Assembly: GCF_016616235.1 (NCBI RefSeq)
Contig: NZ_CP067100.1
Coordinates: 3,221,001-3,285,000, forward strand
DNA: 64,000 nucleotides
DNA from: Bradyrhizobium diazoefficiens
Lineage (GTDB): Bacteria > Pseudomonadota > Alphaproteobacteria > Rhizobiales > Xanthobacteraceae
Direction of reading: 5' to 3'
Part shown: in pieces, positions 1 to 7,431 of the stretch
Layout of the letters: every line of letters starts with the position of its first letter
Position numbering within the stretch: position 1 is the stretch's first letter
Program-made: the position numbers and the translations under genes
Notes under the pieces: model-generated
Databases searched by the model: none
What the model was told of the DNA's origin: nothing
The model's input: only the letters and a program-made list of their open reading frames with translations

Positions 1-721
1 CGACCGGATGCACCTGCCACAGGCCGAGCTCTTGACGCGCCGGCACCGGCCCGACCCGCACGGGCTTCGCCTCGACCTGCGCCGCACGCTGCGCGCATCC
101 TTGCGCACCGGCGGCGAAATCATCGACATCCACCGCCTCGGTCGCATCGAGAAGCCGGCGCCGATCGTCGCGCTGCTCGATATCTCGGGCTCGATGAACG
201 AATACACCCGCCTGTTCCTGCATTTCCTCCATGCCATCGGCGACGCGCGCAAGCGCGTCTCGGTGTTTCTGTTCGGCACTCGTCTCACCAATGTCACACG
301 CGCGCTGCGCCAGCGCGATCCGGACGAGGCGCTGGCGAGTTGCTCGGCCTCGGTCGAGGACTGGGCTGGTGGCACAAGGATCTCGGCCTCGCTGCACAAC
401 TTCAACAAATTGTGGGCCCGGCGCGTGCTGAGCCAGGGCGCCATCGTGCTCTTGATCTCCGACGGGCTGGAGCGGGAAGCCGATTCCAAGCTTGCCTTCG
501 AGATGGACCGGCTGCACCGGTCGTGCCGGCGGCTGATCTGGCTCAACCCGCTGCTGCGGTTCGGCTGCTTCGAGGCCAAGGCCCAGGGCATCAAAATGAT
601 GCTCCCGCACGTTGACGAATTCCGGCCCGTGCATAATTTGAGCTCGATCCAGGAGCTGATCACCACGCTCTCCCGGCCGCTGCCGCCGCATCACCGCAGC
701 CTGATCCGTTCCGCAGCTTGA
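1..721 (+). CDS. coxE: CoxE-family VWA domain protein (5' partial)
   Basis: This is the C-terminal 239 residues of a von Willebrand factor A protein. The frame is open to the left edge, so the start lies outside the window. A full MIDAS metal site is readable: DISGSM, the threonine of WAGGTRI and the aspartate of LISDGLE. In the CoxE family such proteins act with a MoxR-type AAA+ ATPase (CoxD) to mature the active site of CO dehydrogenase and related molybdenum hydroxylases. The next three genes follow with gaps of 2-11 bases or an overlap, and all concern molybdenum cofactor handling. The structural subunits are therefore expected just upstream of the window. The family call is firm; the exact enzyme served is inferred. 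Confidence 0.88.
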   Translation, partial: DRMHLPQAELLTRRHRPDPHGLRLDLRRTLRASLRTGGEIIDIHRLGRIEKPAPIVALLDISGSMNEYTRLFLHFLHAIGDARKRVSVFLFGTRLTNVTRALRQRDPDEALASCSASVEDWAGGTRISASLHNFNKLWARRVLSQGAIVLLISDGLEREADSKLAFEMDRLHRSCRRLIWLNPLLRFGCFEAKAQGIKMMLPHVDEFRPVHNLSSIQELITTLSRPLPPHHRSLIRSAA

Positions 722-732
722 GAGGTTAAGCC

Positions 733-1056
733 ATGCTCGATCGCGACGAGGACATCCTGAAGGCGGCGGAGGACTGGCAGAAGGCCGGCCGTGGCGTCGC
801 GCTGGCGACGGTGGTGGAGACCTGGGGCTCGGCGCCGCGTCCGGCGGGCTCGAGCCTGGTCATCAATGACGAGGGCACGTTCCTGGGCTCGGTCTCCGGC
901 GGCTGCGTCGAGGGCGCCGTGGTCACCGAGGCCATGGATGTGATCGAGAGCGGCAAGCCCAAAATGCTGGAGTTCGGCGTCGCCGACGAGACCGCCTGGA
1001 ATGTCGGACTGTCCTGCGGCGGCACCATCCGCGTCTTCGTCGAGAAGGTCGGCTAG
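733..1056 (+). CDS. XdhC/CoxI N-terminal domain protein
   Basis: This 107-residue protein matches only the N-terminal half of XdhC/CoxI, with WGSAPRPAGSSLVI and the conserved cysteines of VSGGCVEGAVV and LSCGGTIRVF. XdhC proteins bind molybdenum cofactor and help insert the sulfurated form into xanthine-dehydrogenase family enzymes. The Rossmann half is encoded by the next gene, two bases after the stop. The usual single protein of roughly 250-350 residues is therefore split here. There is a purine-rich ribosome site (GAGAGG) before the ATG. The stop codon is clean, and no frameshift is needed to explain the split. Confidence 0.9.
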   Translation: MLDRDEDILKAAEDWQKAGRGVALATVVETWGSAPRPAGSSLVINDEGTFLGSVSGGCVEGAVVTEAMDVIESGKPKMLEFGVADETAWNVGLSCGGTIRVFVEKVG

Positions 1057-1058
1057 CC

Positions 1059-1760
1059 GTGAAGCTCGCAATTTTGCACGAACTCAACGCCGAGCGCGCC
1101 GCGCGCCGGCCGGTCATTCTGGTGACGGACACCGAGAGCGGCGAACAGCGCCTGGTGAAGTCAGCGGATTTCGGCGGGGATCCGCTGCGTGCCGAGCTGG
1201 AGAAGCAGCTTCGCATGGGCAAGAGCGCCAATGTCGATATCGGCGGCAAGAAGCTGTTCCTCAACGTCTATGCGCCGACCGCAAAGCTCGTCATCATCGG
1301 CGCGGTCCATATCAGCCAGGCCCTGGCGCCGCTGGCGCGCTCGCTCGGCTATGACGTCACCGTGGTAGATCCCCGCACGGCCTTCGCGAGCCCCGAACGC
1401 TTCCCCGACATTCCGCTGGTCGCCGAATGGCCCGATACCGCGCTGCCGCCGCTCAATGTCGATGCCTACACCGCCTTCGTTGCGGTGACGCACGATCCCA
1501 AGATCGACGATCCCGCGCTGCTGCACGCTTTCGAGCGTGGCTGTTTCTACATTGGCGCCCTCGGCTCGCGGAAGACGCATGCCAAACGCGGCGACCGGCT
1601 CCGCGCCCAGGGTGCAAAGGAGAGCGACATCGCGCGCATCCACGCGCCGATTGGGCTTCCGATCGGCGCGGTCTCGCCGTCCGAGATCGCGGTCGCGATC
1701 ATGGCCGAGATCACGGCGGTGCTTCGGCTGCCTCCAAAAGAAAAAGAAGAAGCGGCATGA
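1059..1760 (+). CDS. XdhC Rossmann-domain protein
   Basis: This 233-residue protein starts at GTG, two bases after the stop of the XdhC N-terminal protein. After about 70 residues it carries the XdhC C-terminal Rossmann fold: KLVIIGAVHISQALAPLA, then a VTVVDPR segment, the FVAVTHDPKIDD motif and the YIGALGSRKTH motif. It most likely pairs with the upstream half in maturing a molybdenum hydroxylase. In many XdhC proteins the first glycine-rich loop reads GxGHVA; here it reads GAVHIS. The stop overlaps the next start (ATGA), so translation is probably coupled. Confidence 0.9.
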   Translation: MKLAILHELNAERAARRPVILVTDTESGEQRLVKSADFGGDPLRAELEKQLRMGKSANVDIGGKKLFLNVYAPTAKLVIIGAVHISQALAPLARSLGYDVTVVDPRTAFASPERFPDIPLVAEWPDTALPPLNVDAYTAFVAVTHDPKIDDPALLHAFERGCFYIGALGSRKTHAKRGDRLRAQGAKESDIARIHAPIGLPIGAVSPSEIAVAIMAEITAVLRLPPKEKEEAA

Positions 1761-3361
1761 AGTTCGGACCGGCGAGCCCCAGGGACGCGATCGGCGGGGT
1801 GACCGTCCACACCCTGCGCCAGGGGCCGCTGGTGCTGAAGAAGGGCACGACGATCGGCCTCGCCGAGGTCGAGGCGCTGGAGCGCGCCGGCATCGAGGAT
1901 ATCGCCGTGGTGCGAATGGAGGAGGGGGACGTCTCCGAGGACGTTGCGGCCGCCAGCATCGCGCTTGCGGTCGGCGGCGAGGGCATTCATGTCGAGCGCG
2001 CCTTCACCGGCCGCGCCAATTTGTTCGCCGCGCGCCCGGGTGTGCTGGTGATCGACCGCGCCGCGGTCGACCGTATCAACAACATCGACGAAGCCATCAC
2101 CTTTGCGACGCTCACCGCCTACAAGCCGGTGGTCGAAGGCGAGATGGTCGGCACCGTCAAGATCATCCCGTTCGGCGTCGAAGCGGCCCTGCGCGATGCC
2201 GCGGTGAAGGCCGCTGGCAAGGACGTGCTGAAGGTCGCGCCTTACGTCATCAAGCGCGTCGGCGTGGTCTCGACGCTGCTGCCGGGGCTCTCTTCGAAGG
2301 TGGTGGACAAGACGCTGCGCGTCACCGCCGAGCGGCTCGCGCCGGCCGGCGCCAGCATCATCGCCGAACGGCGCGTCCCGCACGACGAGCGCGCGCTGTC
2401 AGCCGCGATCAAGGAATTGCTTGGCTTGGGGGCCGAGCTCGTCATCGTCTTCGGCGCGTCCGCGATTGCCGACCGCCGCGACGTGATCCCGGCGGCCGTC
2501 ACCAGCATCGGCGGCGAGATCGAGCATTTCGGCATGCCGGTCGATCCCGGCAATCTCTTGCTGATCGCGCGCGCCGGCGGCGTGCCGGTGCTGGGCGCGC
2601 CGGGCTGCGCCCGCTCGCCGGTCGAGAACGGCTTCGACTGGGTGCTGATGCGGCTGCTTGCCGGCATCAAGGTGACGCGGTCCGAGCTGATGGGCATGGG
2701 CGTCGGCGGCCTCCTGATGGAGATCGTGACGCGGCCGCAGCCACGCGCCAAGCCGGAGATCGAGGGCAACAGCCAGGTCGCGGCAATCGTGCTCGCGGCG
2801 GGACGTTCGACACGCATGGGCGGCCCGAACAAGCTGCTCGCCGAGCTCGACGGCAAGGAGCTGGTGCGGATCGCGGTCGAGCAGGCGCTGGCCTCCAAAG
2901 CGTCCGAGGTGATCGTCGTCACCGGCCACCAGACCGAGCTGGTCGAGCAGGCGCTGCAGGGTCTCAAGGTGCGCTTTGTCAAGAATCCCGATTTCGCTGG
3001 TGGCATCGCAAGCTCGGTCAAGGCCGGCATCGCGGCCGTGCCTGAGGCTTGCGACGGCGCCGTGGTCTGCCTCGGCGACATGCCGCTGATCGATGCCGGC
3101 CTGCTCGATCGCCTCATCGACGGCTTTGCGCCGGACCGCGGCAACCTCATTGTCGTGCCCGTCAGCGAGGGCCGCCGCGGCAATCCCGTGCTGTGGTCGC
3201 GCCGCTTCTTCAAGGAGCTGATGACCCTCGACGGCGATATCGGCGCGCGTCATCTGATCGCCAAGCACACCGAGGCGGTCGCCGAGGTGCCCGTCGACGG
3301 CGAGAGCGCCTTCCTCGACATCGACACGCCGCAGGCGCTGGAAGCGGCGCGGCGCGAGTAG
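1757..3361 (+). CDS. MoeA/MoCF-like and MobA/MocA-like fusion protein
   Basis: This 534-residue protein joins two molybdenum cofactor modules. Residues 1-330 resemble the MoeA/MoCF molybdopterin-binding region (FGASAIADRRDVIP, then GAPGCARSPVENGFD). From about residue 340 there is a MocA/MobA-type nucleotidyltransferase with the loop LAAGRSTRMGGPNKLL, the metal-site GDMPLI and the C-terminal FLDIDTP. MocA-type domains transfer CMP onto molybdopterin to make the MCD cofactor of xanthine-dehydrogenase family enzymes. The first module would handle molybdenum insertion. The ATG at 1757 is chosen because it overlaps the previous stop; the longer upstream frame is a shadow of the XdhC gene. This is the last gene of the operon, followed by a palindromic repeat. 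Confidence 0.87.
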   Translation: MKFGPASPRDAIGGVTVHTLRQGPLVLKKGTTIGLAEVEALERAGIEDIAVVRMEEGDVSEDVAAASIALAVGGEGIHVERAFTGRANLFAARPGVLVIDRAAVDRINNIDEAITFATLTAYKPVVEGEMVGTVKIIPFGVEAALRDAAVKAAGKDVLKVAPYVIKRVGVVSTLLPGLSSKVVDKTLRVTAERLAPAGASIIAERRVPHDERALSAAIKELLGLGAELVIVFGASAIADRRDVIPAAVTSIGGEIEHFGMPVDPGNLLLIARAGGVPVLGAPGCARSPVENGFDWVLMRLLAGIKVTRSELMGMGVGGLLMEIVTRPQPRAKPEIEGNSQVAAIVLAAGRSTRMGGPNKLLAELDGKELVRIAVEQALASKASEVIVVTGHQTELVEQALQGLKVRFVKNPDFAGGIASSVKAGIAAVPEACDGAVVCLGDMPLIDAGLLDRLIDGFAPDRGNLIVVPVSEGRRGNPVLWSRRFFKELMTLDGDIGARHLIAKHTEAVAEVPVDGESAFLDIDTPQALEAARRE

Positions 3362-3364
3362 TGT

Positions 3365-3457
3365 CGTAGGGTGGACAAAGGCGCGAAGCGCCGTGCCCAC
3401 CATCTGTCCACACCGTGGTCGCAATTGGTGGGCGCGCTTCGCTTTGCCCACCCTACG
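3365..3457. repeat. Palindromic element, family A, copy 1
   Basis: The ends are inverted copies (CGTAGGGTGG...CCACCCTACG), with inner GGCGCGAAGCGCC-like hairpins and the words GTGCCCACCATC and GGTGGGCGCGCTTCGC. Closely similar elements lie at 27697-27797 and 43478-43564. This copy sits directly after the molybdenum cofactor operon and probably serves as a strong hairpin or terminator. Confidence 0.85.
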
Positions 3458-3554
3458 GCACCTCCCGATCATCTGATTACAATCACTCGTTCACCAAGTG
3501 GAAACGACCGCCGCTTAGAGTCGCCTCCACCTGCCTTGGGGGGAGGGGTTTTCC

Positions 3555-3943
3555 ATGGCTTCGAATGTCGTCGCGCGCCGTTGCGCGATGTTTTGCTTTG
3601 CGCTGTCGGTGTGTGTCACGGGCGCTCGCCACATCACGGATGCGCATGCCGCCGGCGCGTTTGCGGTCGGCAAGTGCGGCGCCTATGGCCAGGCATTTGA
3701 CTATGGTGCCGAGCACGAGGCGCGCGCCGCGGCGCAGAAGCAGTGCAAGGGCGAATGCACGACGGTGACGATGAAGCGCGCCTGTGCCGCGATGTCGGTC
3801 GATCTCGCCACCCCTGCGGCGCCTATGGCTATGCCGTCAAGCCGAAGATTTCCGCTTCGCTCAACGCCGCCACGCGCGAATGCTACAAATACGGCGGCAA
3901 GGAATGCGTGATCCGCGCCTGGGCCTGCGACGCCAAAGGCTGA
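3555..3943 (+). pseudogene. DUF4189-like secreted protein, frameshifted
   Basis: The start follows a GGGGAGGGG ribosome site. The protein has a signal peptide ending near DAHAAG, then the repeated pattern CGAYGQAFDYG...AAAQKQCKGEC typical of DUF4189 domains. After ...AAMSVDLA, near 3810, the frame changes. The second half (NPCGAYGYAVKP...TRECYKYGGKECVIRAWACDAKG) continues in the -1 frame to the stop at 3943. Adding one base, for example an A making AACCCC near 3810, restores about 129 continuous residues with two DUF4189 half-repeats. It is either a real recent pseudogene or a sequencing error. Without repair the protein ends at 3911 with an unrelated tail. Confidence 0.8.
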
Positions 3944-3983
3944 TCCCACAAGGGCTGATTCCAGGAGCGCTGAATTCCTCTTG

Positions 3984-4027
3984 CTGTCGTTCCGGGGCGA
4001 TGGGTAGCATCGCGACCGGAATGACAG
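3984..4027. repeat. Palindromic element, family C, short copy
   Basis: A short inverted repeat begins CTGTCGTTCCGGGGCGATG and ends with the reverse complement-like CGACCGGAATGACAG. It matches the ends of the larger family C elements at 12355, 34451 and 35425. It lies between the broken DUF4189 gene and the DUF2000 gene and stops just before the latter's ribosome site. Confidence 0.7.
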
Positions 4028-4040
4028 TTCGAGGATATTC

Positions 4041-4451
4041 ATGCAGTTCGATACCAAGATCGCCGTTGTGATCCGCACCGATCTTCAGGCCTGGCAGAAG
4101 CTCAACGTTGCGTCCTTTCTCACCAGCGGCATCGCCGCGGCGTTTCCCGAATGCATCGGCGAGCCCTATGAGGATGCCTCGGGCACGAAATATCACCCGT
4201 TGATCGGCCAGCCGATCCTGATCTACGGCGCCGACGGTCCGGCGCTGTCGCGCGCGCTCGATCGTGCGCTGACGCGCGGCGTCAAGCCGGCGGTCTATAC
4301 CGAGGACATGTTCGCGACCACGCACGATGCCGCCAACCGGGAGGCGGTGAGGGCGGTGGCGCGCACCGACCTCAATCTGGTCGGCATCGCCATGCGCGCC
4401 GAGCGCAAGGTGATCGACAAGATCGTCGATGGATTGAAGTTTCATAGTTGA
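4041..4451 (+). CDS. DUF2000 domain protein
   Basis: This 136-residue soluble protein starts at an ATG preceded by GAGGA. It reads as a whole-length DUF2000 family member. It opens with TKIAVVIRTDLQAWQKLN, has the central YHPLIGQPILIYGADG, and ends with LVGIAMRAERKVIDKIVDGL. The function of the family is unknown; its fold is predicted to resemble peptidyl-tRNA hydrolase Pth2. There is no operon partner: the gene stands alone between palindromic elements. Confidence 0.85.
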   Translation: MQFDTKIAVVIRTDLQAWQKLNVASFLTSGIAAAFPECIGEPYEDASGTKYHPLIGQPILIYGADGPALSRALDRALTRGVKPAVYTEDMFATTHDAANREAVRAVARTDLNLVGIAMRAERKVIDKIVDGLKFHS

Positions 4452-4470
4452 GGCAGGTGCCAGTTGTATT

Positions 4471-4593
4471 CACCTCTCCCGCTTGCGGGAGAGGTCGGCG
4501 CGCAGCGCCGGGTGAGGGCTCTCGCCCTTGGGGATTTTCCCGTTGTGGAGACACCCTCTCCCCAGCCCTCCCCCGCAAGCGGGGGAGGGAGCG
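4471..4593. repeat. Palindromic element, family B, copy 1
   Basis: The element has two hairpins: CCTCTCCCGCTTGCGGGAGAGG at the left and CCTCCCCCGCAAGCGGGGGAGG at the right, with GCGCAGCGCCGGGTGAGGG between. Related copies lie at 32624, 39761 and 44511, with a half copy near 20257. It fills the gap between two convergent genes, so a terminator role on both strands is plausible. Confidence 0.8.
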
Positions 4594-4619
4594 CACCATT
4601 TGTGCGGTAACGACCATCA

Positions 4620-5033
4620 CTACCCCGGCGGCATGCCTGCGAACTTCGGCAGGTCGGGATCGAGGCGATCCCAGTCGTGTCCGCGAGCGGCGTAGGTGAC
4701 CGCCTGCGGCTTGTAGCGGGCGGGCTCGTCGAGGCTTGCGGCGCGGATGGTGACGACATCGGGCTGTGCTGGGTAGGTCATGTAAACAGGCAAGCCGCAT
4801 GTCGCGCAGAAGCCGCGCGTCTTCACATTGCCGCTGTCACCGACCATGTCCCAGTGCCTGGCTTCGCCCGTCAGCGTGACGCCGTCGCGCGCGAAGGTCA
4901 TGTAGGAGCCGTGGCCGCTGCCGCTTTCACGCTGGCAGTCCCGGCACTGGCAGTGATTGCTGAACAGCGGCTCGCCGAGAATCGAATAGCGGATCGCGCC
5001 GCAGGCGCAGCCGCCGGTAAAAGGCTTGGTCAT
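4620..5033 (-). CDS. GFA/CENP-V family zinc protein
   Basis: This 137-residue protein has the zinc-binding cysteine pattern of the GFA (glutathione-dependent formaldehyde-activating enzyme-like) family: GGCACGAIRYS, then NHCQCRDCQRESGSG, then FCATCGLPVYM. Members carry one or two zinc ions; the true substrate is usually unknown. It is the third gene of an operon with an ArsR regulator and an SRPBCC protein, 12 bases after the latter, and has an AGGAG ribosome site. The family call is firm but the catalytic role is not. Confidence 0.9.
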   Translation of the reverse strand: MTKPFTGGCACGAIRYSILGEPLFSNHCQCRDCQRESGSGHGSYMTFARDGVTLTGEARHWDMVGDSGNVKTRGFCATCGLPVYMTYPAQPDVVTIRAASLDEPARYKPQAVTYAARGHDWDRLDPDLPKFAGMPPG

Positions 5034-5045
5034 GGCGGTAACTCC

Positions 5046-5519
5046 TCACTTCTCGCCGCTGATTTCGTCGAGTTGGCGAACGACCTTCTTCCAGCCGCCG
5101 CTCATGACAGTGTAGGCGGACTCATTTCTGGGCATGACGAAGCCCGCATGCACGAGGCGGATCCGCGTGCCCGCTTCGACCGGAGTGAGCGACCACGTCA
5201 CGACCGTGTCGAGCGGCGCGCCGTAGCCGGTGTTGCGCTCGTCGCCGCCCTTCCAGGCGTAGACGAGGCGTCTGTAAGCGACGACCTCGAGAACCCGGCA
5301 ATGAATGACGCCATCCCAATTGCCGCCCGGCGTGGTCTGGAACGTGAAGGCCTTGCCTTCGACCGCTTCGAAGCCGGTCGGCTGCATCAGCCAGCGCGCA
5401 ATCAGCTGCGCATTGGTCAGCACCTTCCAGACCGTCTCCGGCGCGTGAGGGAGCACCTCGTCGATGACGATGTCCCGGATGGTTCCTTGGGTCTCGGCGT
5501 TCAACTCGGCGGCACTCAT
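5046..5519 (-). CDS. SRPBCC (AHSA1-like) domain protein
   Basis: This 157-residue protein has the helix-grip START/AHSA1 fold pattern: DIVIDEVLPHAPETVWKVLT near the N-terminus, WDGVIHCRVLEVV in the sheet, and VTWSLTPVEAGTRIRLVHAG with a C-terminal helix. Such proteins bind small hydrophobic ligands and commonly sit next to ArsR-type regulators, as here. The start overlaps the regulator's stop (ATGA), so the two are co-translated. The ligand is unknown. Confidence 0.9.
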   Translation of the reverse strand: MSAAELNAETQGTIRDIVIDEVLPHAPETVWKVLTNAQLIARWLMQPTGFEAVEGKAFTFQTTPGGNWDGVIHCRVLEVVAYRRLVYAWKGGDERNTGYGAPLDTVVTWSLTPVEAGTRIRLVHAGFVMPRNESAYTVMSGGWKKVVRQLDEISGEK

Positions 5520-5851
5520 GGCTCGATCTCCTTCAAGAGGTCACGCAGGTTCTGGAAGCGCTCGCGCCAGAACACGCCGTAATGGTCCATCCAGGTGACC
5601 AGCGGCTCCAGGCCTTGCGGCGCGGCGCGGTAATAGACGTTGCGGCCCTCGGCGCGCTCGGCGACGAGGCCGGCCTGCTTGAGGGATTTCAGGTGCTGCG
5701 AGACGGCGCCTTGGGTGACGCCGCTGCCGCGGGTGAGCTCGGCGACGCTGATCTCCTTGCTCTCGAACACGCGTTCGAAAACGGCGCGGCGGGTCGGATC
5801 GGCGAGGGCGCGCATCACGGCGGTGACGGGATTGGGGGCGGCTTCGATCAT
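5516..5851 (-). CDS. ArsR-family winged-helix repressor
   Basis: This 111-residue protein is built almost entirely of a winged helix. ADPTRRAVFERV is the usual ArsR opening, and VTQGAVSQHLKSLKQAGLV is the recognition helix. The metal-site motif ELCVCDL of classical ArsR is absent (the position reads EISVAELTRGSG), so it is unlikely to sense arsenite or other thiophilic metals. It resembles the regulators that pair with SRPBCC proteins. It is the first gene of a three-gene operon. An inverted repeat upstream at 5878-5893 is its likely operator. Confidence 0.9.
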   Translation of the reverse strand: MIEAAPNPVTAVMRALADPTRRAVFERVFESKEISVAELTRGSGVTQGAVSQHLKSLKQAGLVAERAEGRNVYYRAAPQGLEPLVTWMDHYGVFWRERFQNLRDLLKEIEP

Positions 5852-5877
5852 GCGATCAAATTAGCGGCGGCTAATGC

Positions 5878-5893
5878 ATTAGTCAATACTAAT
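5878..5893. promoter_or_regulatory. Candidate ArsR operator
   Basis: A perfect inverted repeat ATTAGT-CAAT-ACTAAT lies 27 bases before the ArsR start in the divergent region. ArsR-family operators are commonly short AT-rich inverted repeats of this kind, so autoregulation is plausible. Assignment to this regulator is inferred from position. Confidence 0.5.
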
Positions 5894-5925
5894 TCGTCTG
5901 CCTATAGGAGGGCACTGCTGACTTG

Positions 5926-5951
5926 ATAATGACTGACTAGTCAGTCATTAT
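5926..5951. promoter_or_regulatory. TetR operator palindrome
   Basis: This is a perfect 26-base palindrome centred on GACTGACTAGTCAGTC with ATAAT and ATTAT ends. It ends five bases before the TetR start codon. Perfect palindromes beside tetR genes are normally the repressor's own operator. Bound repressor here would cover the start of its own gene and the exporter operon behind it. Confidence 0.8.
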
Positions 5952-5956
5952 AGGGG

Positions 5957-6646
5957 ATGATCGACAGACCGACCAAATCCGCCACGCCGCCCACAGCTCG
6001 CGCTAACGCGAAGGGTCCTGCAGCCAGTGAGGAGGCACCTGCTTCGAACCGTGCCGCCCGCGCGGCGGAACGGCGCGCCGCGATCGTGGAGGCCGCGATG
6101 GAGGAATTCATCGCGCGCGGCTTTGCTGCGACGCGGCTCGACGACATTGCGAAGCGCGCCGGTGTCGCGAAGGGCACGATCTACCTGCACTTCAAGGACA
6201 AGGAATCGATGTTCGAGGAGCTGGTGCGCATCGTCATCGTGCCCGTGGTGGCGCGGCTAACTGCGCTGCCGCCGCCGACGGGCTCGGTGCGCGATCTCGT
6301 CGAGGCTTTCGCCGGCAACTTCATCAAGGAAGTCATCGGCACGCGGCGTGGCGATCTGGTGCGCCTGATCGTGGCGGAGGGGCCGCGCTTTCCCTCCATC
6401 GCCGACTTCTATTACCGCGAGGTCGTCTCGCGCGGAATCGCCACGATGCGAACGCTGATCGAGCTCGGCATCGCCCGCGGCGAGATCCGGCAGAAGGATC
6501 TTGCGAGCTATCCGCAAATCCTGGTCGCGCCCGCAATGATCGCGGTGATCTGGCACAGCCTGTTTGAGCGGTACGCGCCGCTCGATGCGCGCGACATGCT
6601 GCGCGTCCATCTCGATTTGATTTTTGGCGAACGGAGGACGACATGA
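5957..6646 (+). CDS. TetR/AcrR-family repressor
   Basis: This 229-residue protein has the TetR helix-turn-helix at about residues 50-80 (RLDDIAKRAGVAKGTIYLHF), followed by a helical ligand domain. The first 30 residues are a disordered Ala/Pro/Thr-rich leader. It controls the exporter genes behind it, overlapping the adaptor gene by four bases. The start is uncertain: GGGG abuts the ATG with no proper ribosome site, and the operator lies immediately upstream. The message may be leaderless, or translation may begin at a later alternative codon. Confidence 0.9.
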   Translation: MIDRPTKSATPPTARANAKGPAASEEAPASNRAARAAERRAAIVEAAMEEFIARGFAATRLDDIAKRAGVAKGTIYLHFKDKESMFEELVRIVIVPVVARLTALPPPTGSVRDLVEAFAGNFIKEVIGTRRGDLVRLIVAEGPRFPSIADFYYREVVSRGIATMRTLIELGIARGEIRQKDLASYPQILVAPAMIAVIWHSLFERYAPLDARDMLRVHLDLIFGERRTT

Positions 6647-7431
6647 GGTCGTCACGGGTATTTTCTGCATTTGCATCGGCCCTCGTGCTCGCAACCGGCC
6701 TCGCCGGCTGCAACGAGAAGCGCGATCCCGGCTTCCAGGGTTGGGTCGAGGCCGACATGATCTTCGTCAGTCCTGATGAAGCGGGCCGGGTAACGAAGCT
6801 CAACGTTCGCGAGGGCGACGAGGTCAAGGTCGGCGATCACCTTTATTCCGTCGATGACGACCTCCAGCTTGCCGATCTCAACCAGAACAAGGCGACGCTG
6901 GCGAACGCGCAGCAGACCTATGATCGCGCGGCCTCGCTGAGCAAGACCGGATCGGGCACGCAGGCCAATCTCGACTCCGCGGTATCGGCCTTGCGCGTTG
7001 CCGAAGCACGGGTGGCGACGTCGGAGACGCGGATGGCGCGGCGCAAGGGCTTTGCGCCGGTGGCCGGCACCATCCAGCAGATCTATTTCCGCGAAGGCGA
7101 GATGGTGGCGGCGCAGCGGCCGGTGCTCTCGATTATGCCGCCCGGCAACATGAAGCTGCGCTTCTTCGTGCCGGAAACCGAGCTGCCGAAGCTGTCGATC
7201 GGTGACGAGGTCCGCGTCGCCTGCGACAATTGCGCCGCCGATCTCAGTGCAAAGATCTATTTCATCGCGACCTCCGCCGAATACACCCCGCCGGTGATCT
7301 ACAGCCTCGATGAGCGCAACAAGCTGGTCTATCTGATCCAGGCTCGCCCCTCGCGCCCCGACGCCCTGCGTGTCGGCCAGCCGATCAACGTCTACCTCAA
7401 TCCCAAGACGCCGGTGGCGGACAAGCGATGA
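6643..7431 (+). CDS. HlyD-family lipoprotein adaptor of ABC exporter
   Basis: This 262-residue periplasmic adaptor (YhiI/YbhG type) starts with a signal peptide and the lipobox LAGC (cysteine near residue 23), so it should be a lipoprotein. A biotinyl-lipoyl-like half motif follows (VTKLNVREGDEVKVGDHLYSVD), then a short alpha-hairpin with LNQNKATLANAQQTYDRA and the second half FAPVAGTIQQIYFREGEMV. It bridges the inner-membrane ABC pump to an outer-membrane channel supplied from elsewhere. It overlaps both neighbours by four bases. Confidence 0.9.
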   Translation: MRSSRVFSAFASALVLATGLAGCNEKRDPGFQGWVEADMIFVSPDEAGRVTKLNVREGDEVKVGDHLYSVDDDLQLADLNQNKATLANAQQTYDRAASLSKTGSGTQANLDSAVSALRVAEARVATSETRMARRKGFAPVAGTIQQIYFREGEMVAAQRPVLSIMPPGNMKLRFFVPETELPKLSIGDEVRVACDNCAADLSAKIYFIATSAEYTPPVIYSLDERNKLVYLIQARPSRPDALRVGQPINVYLNPKTPVADKR

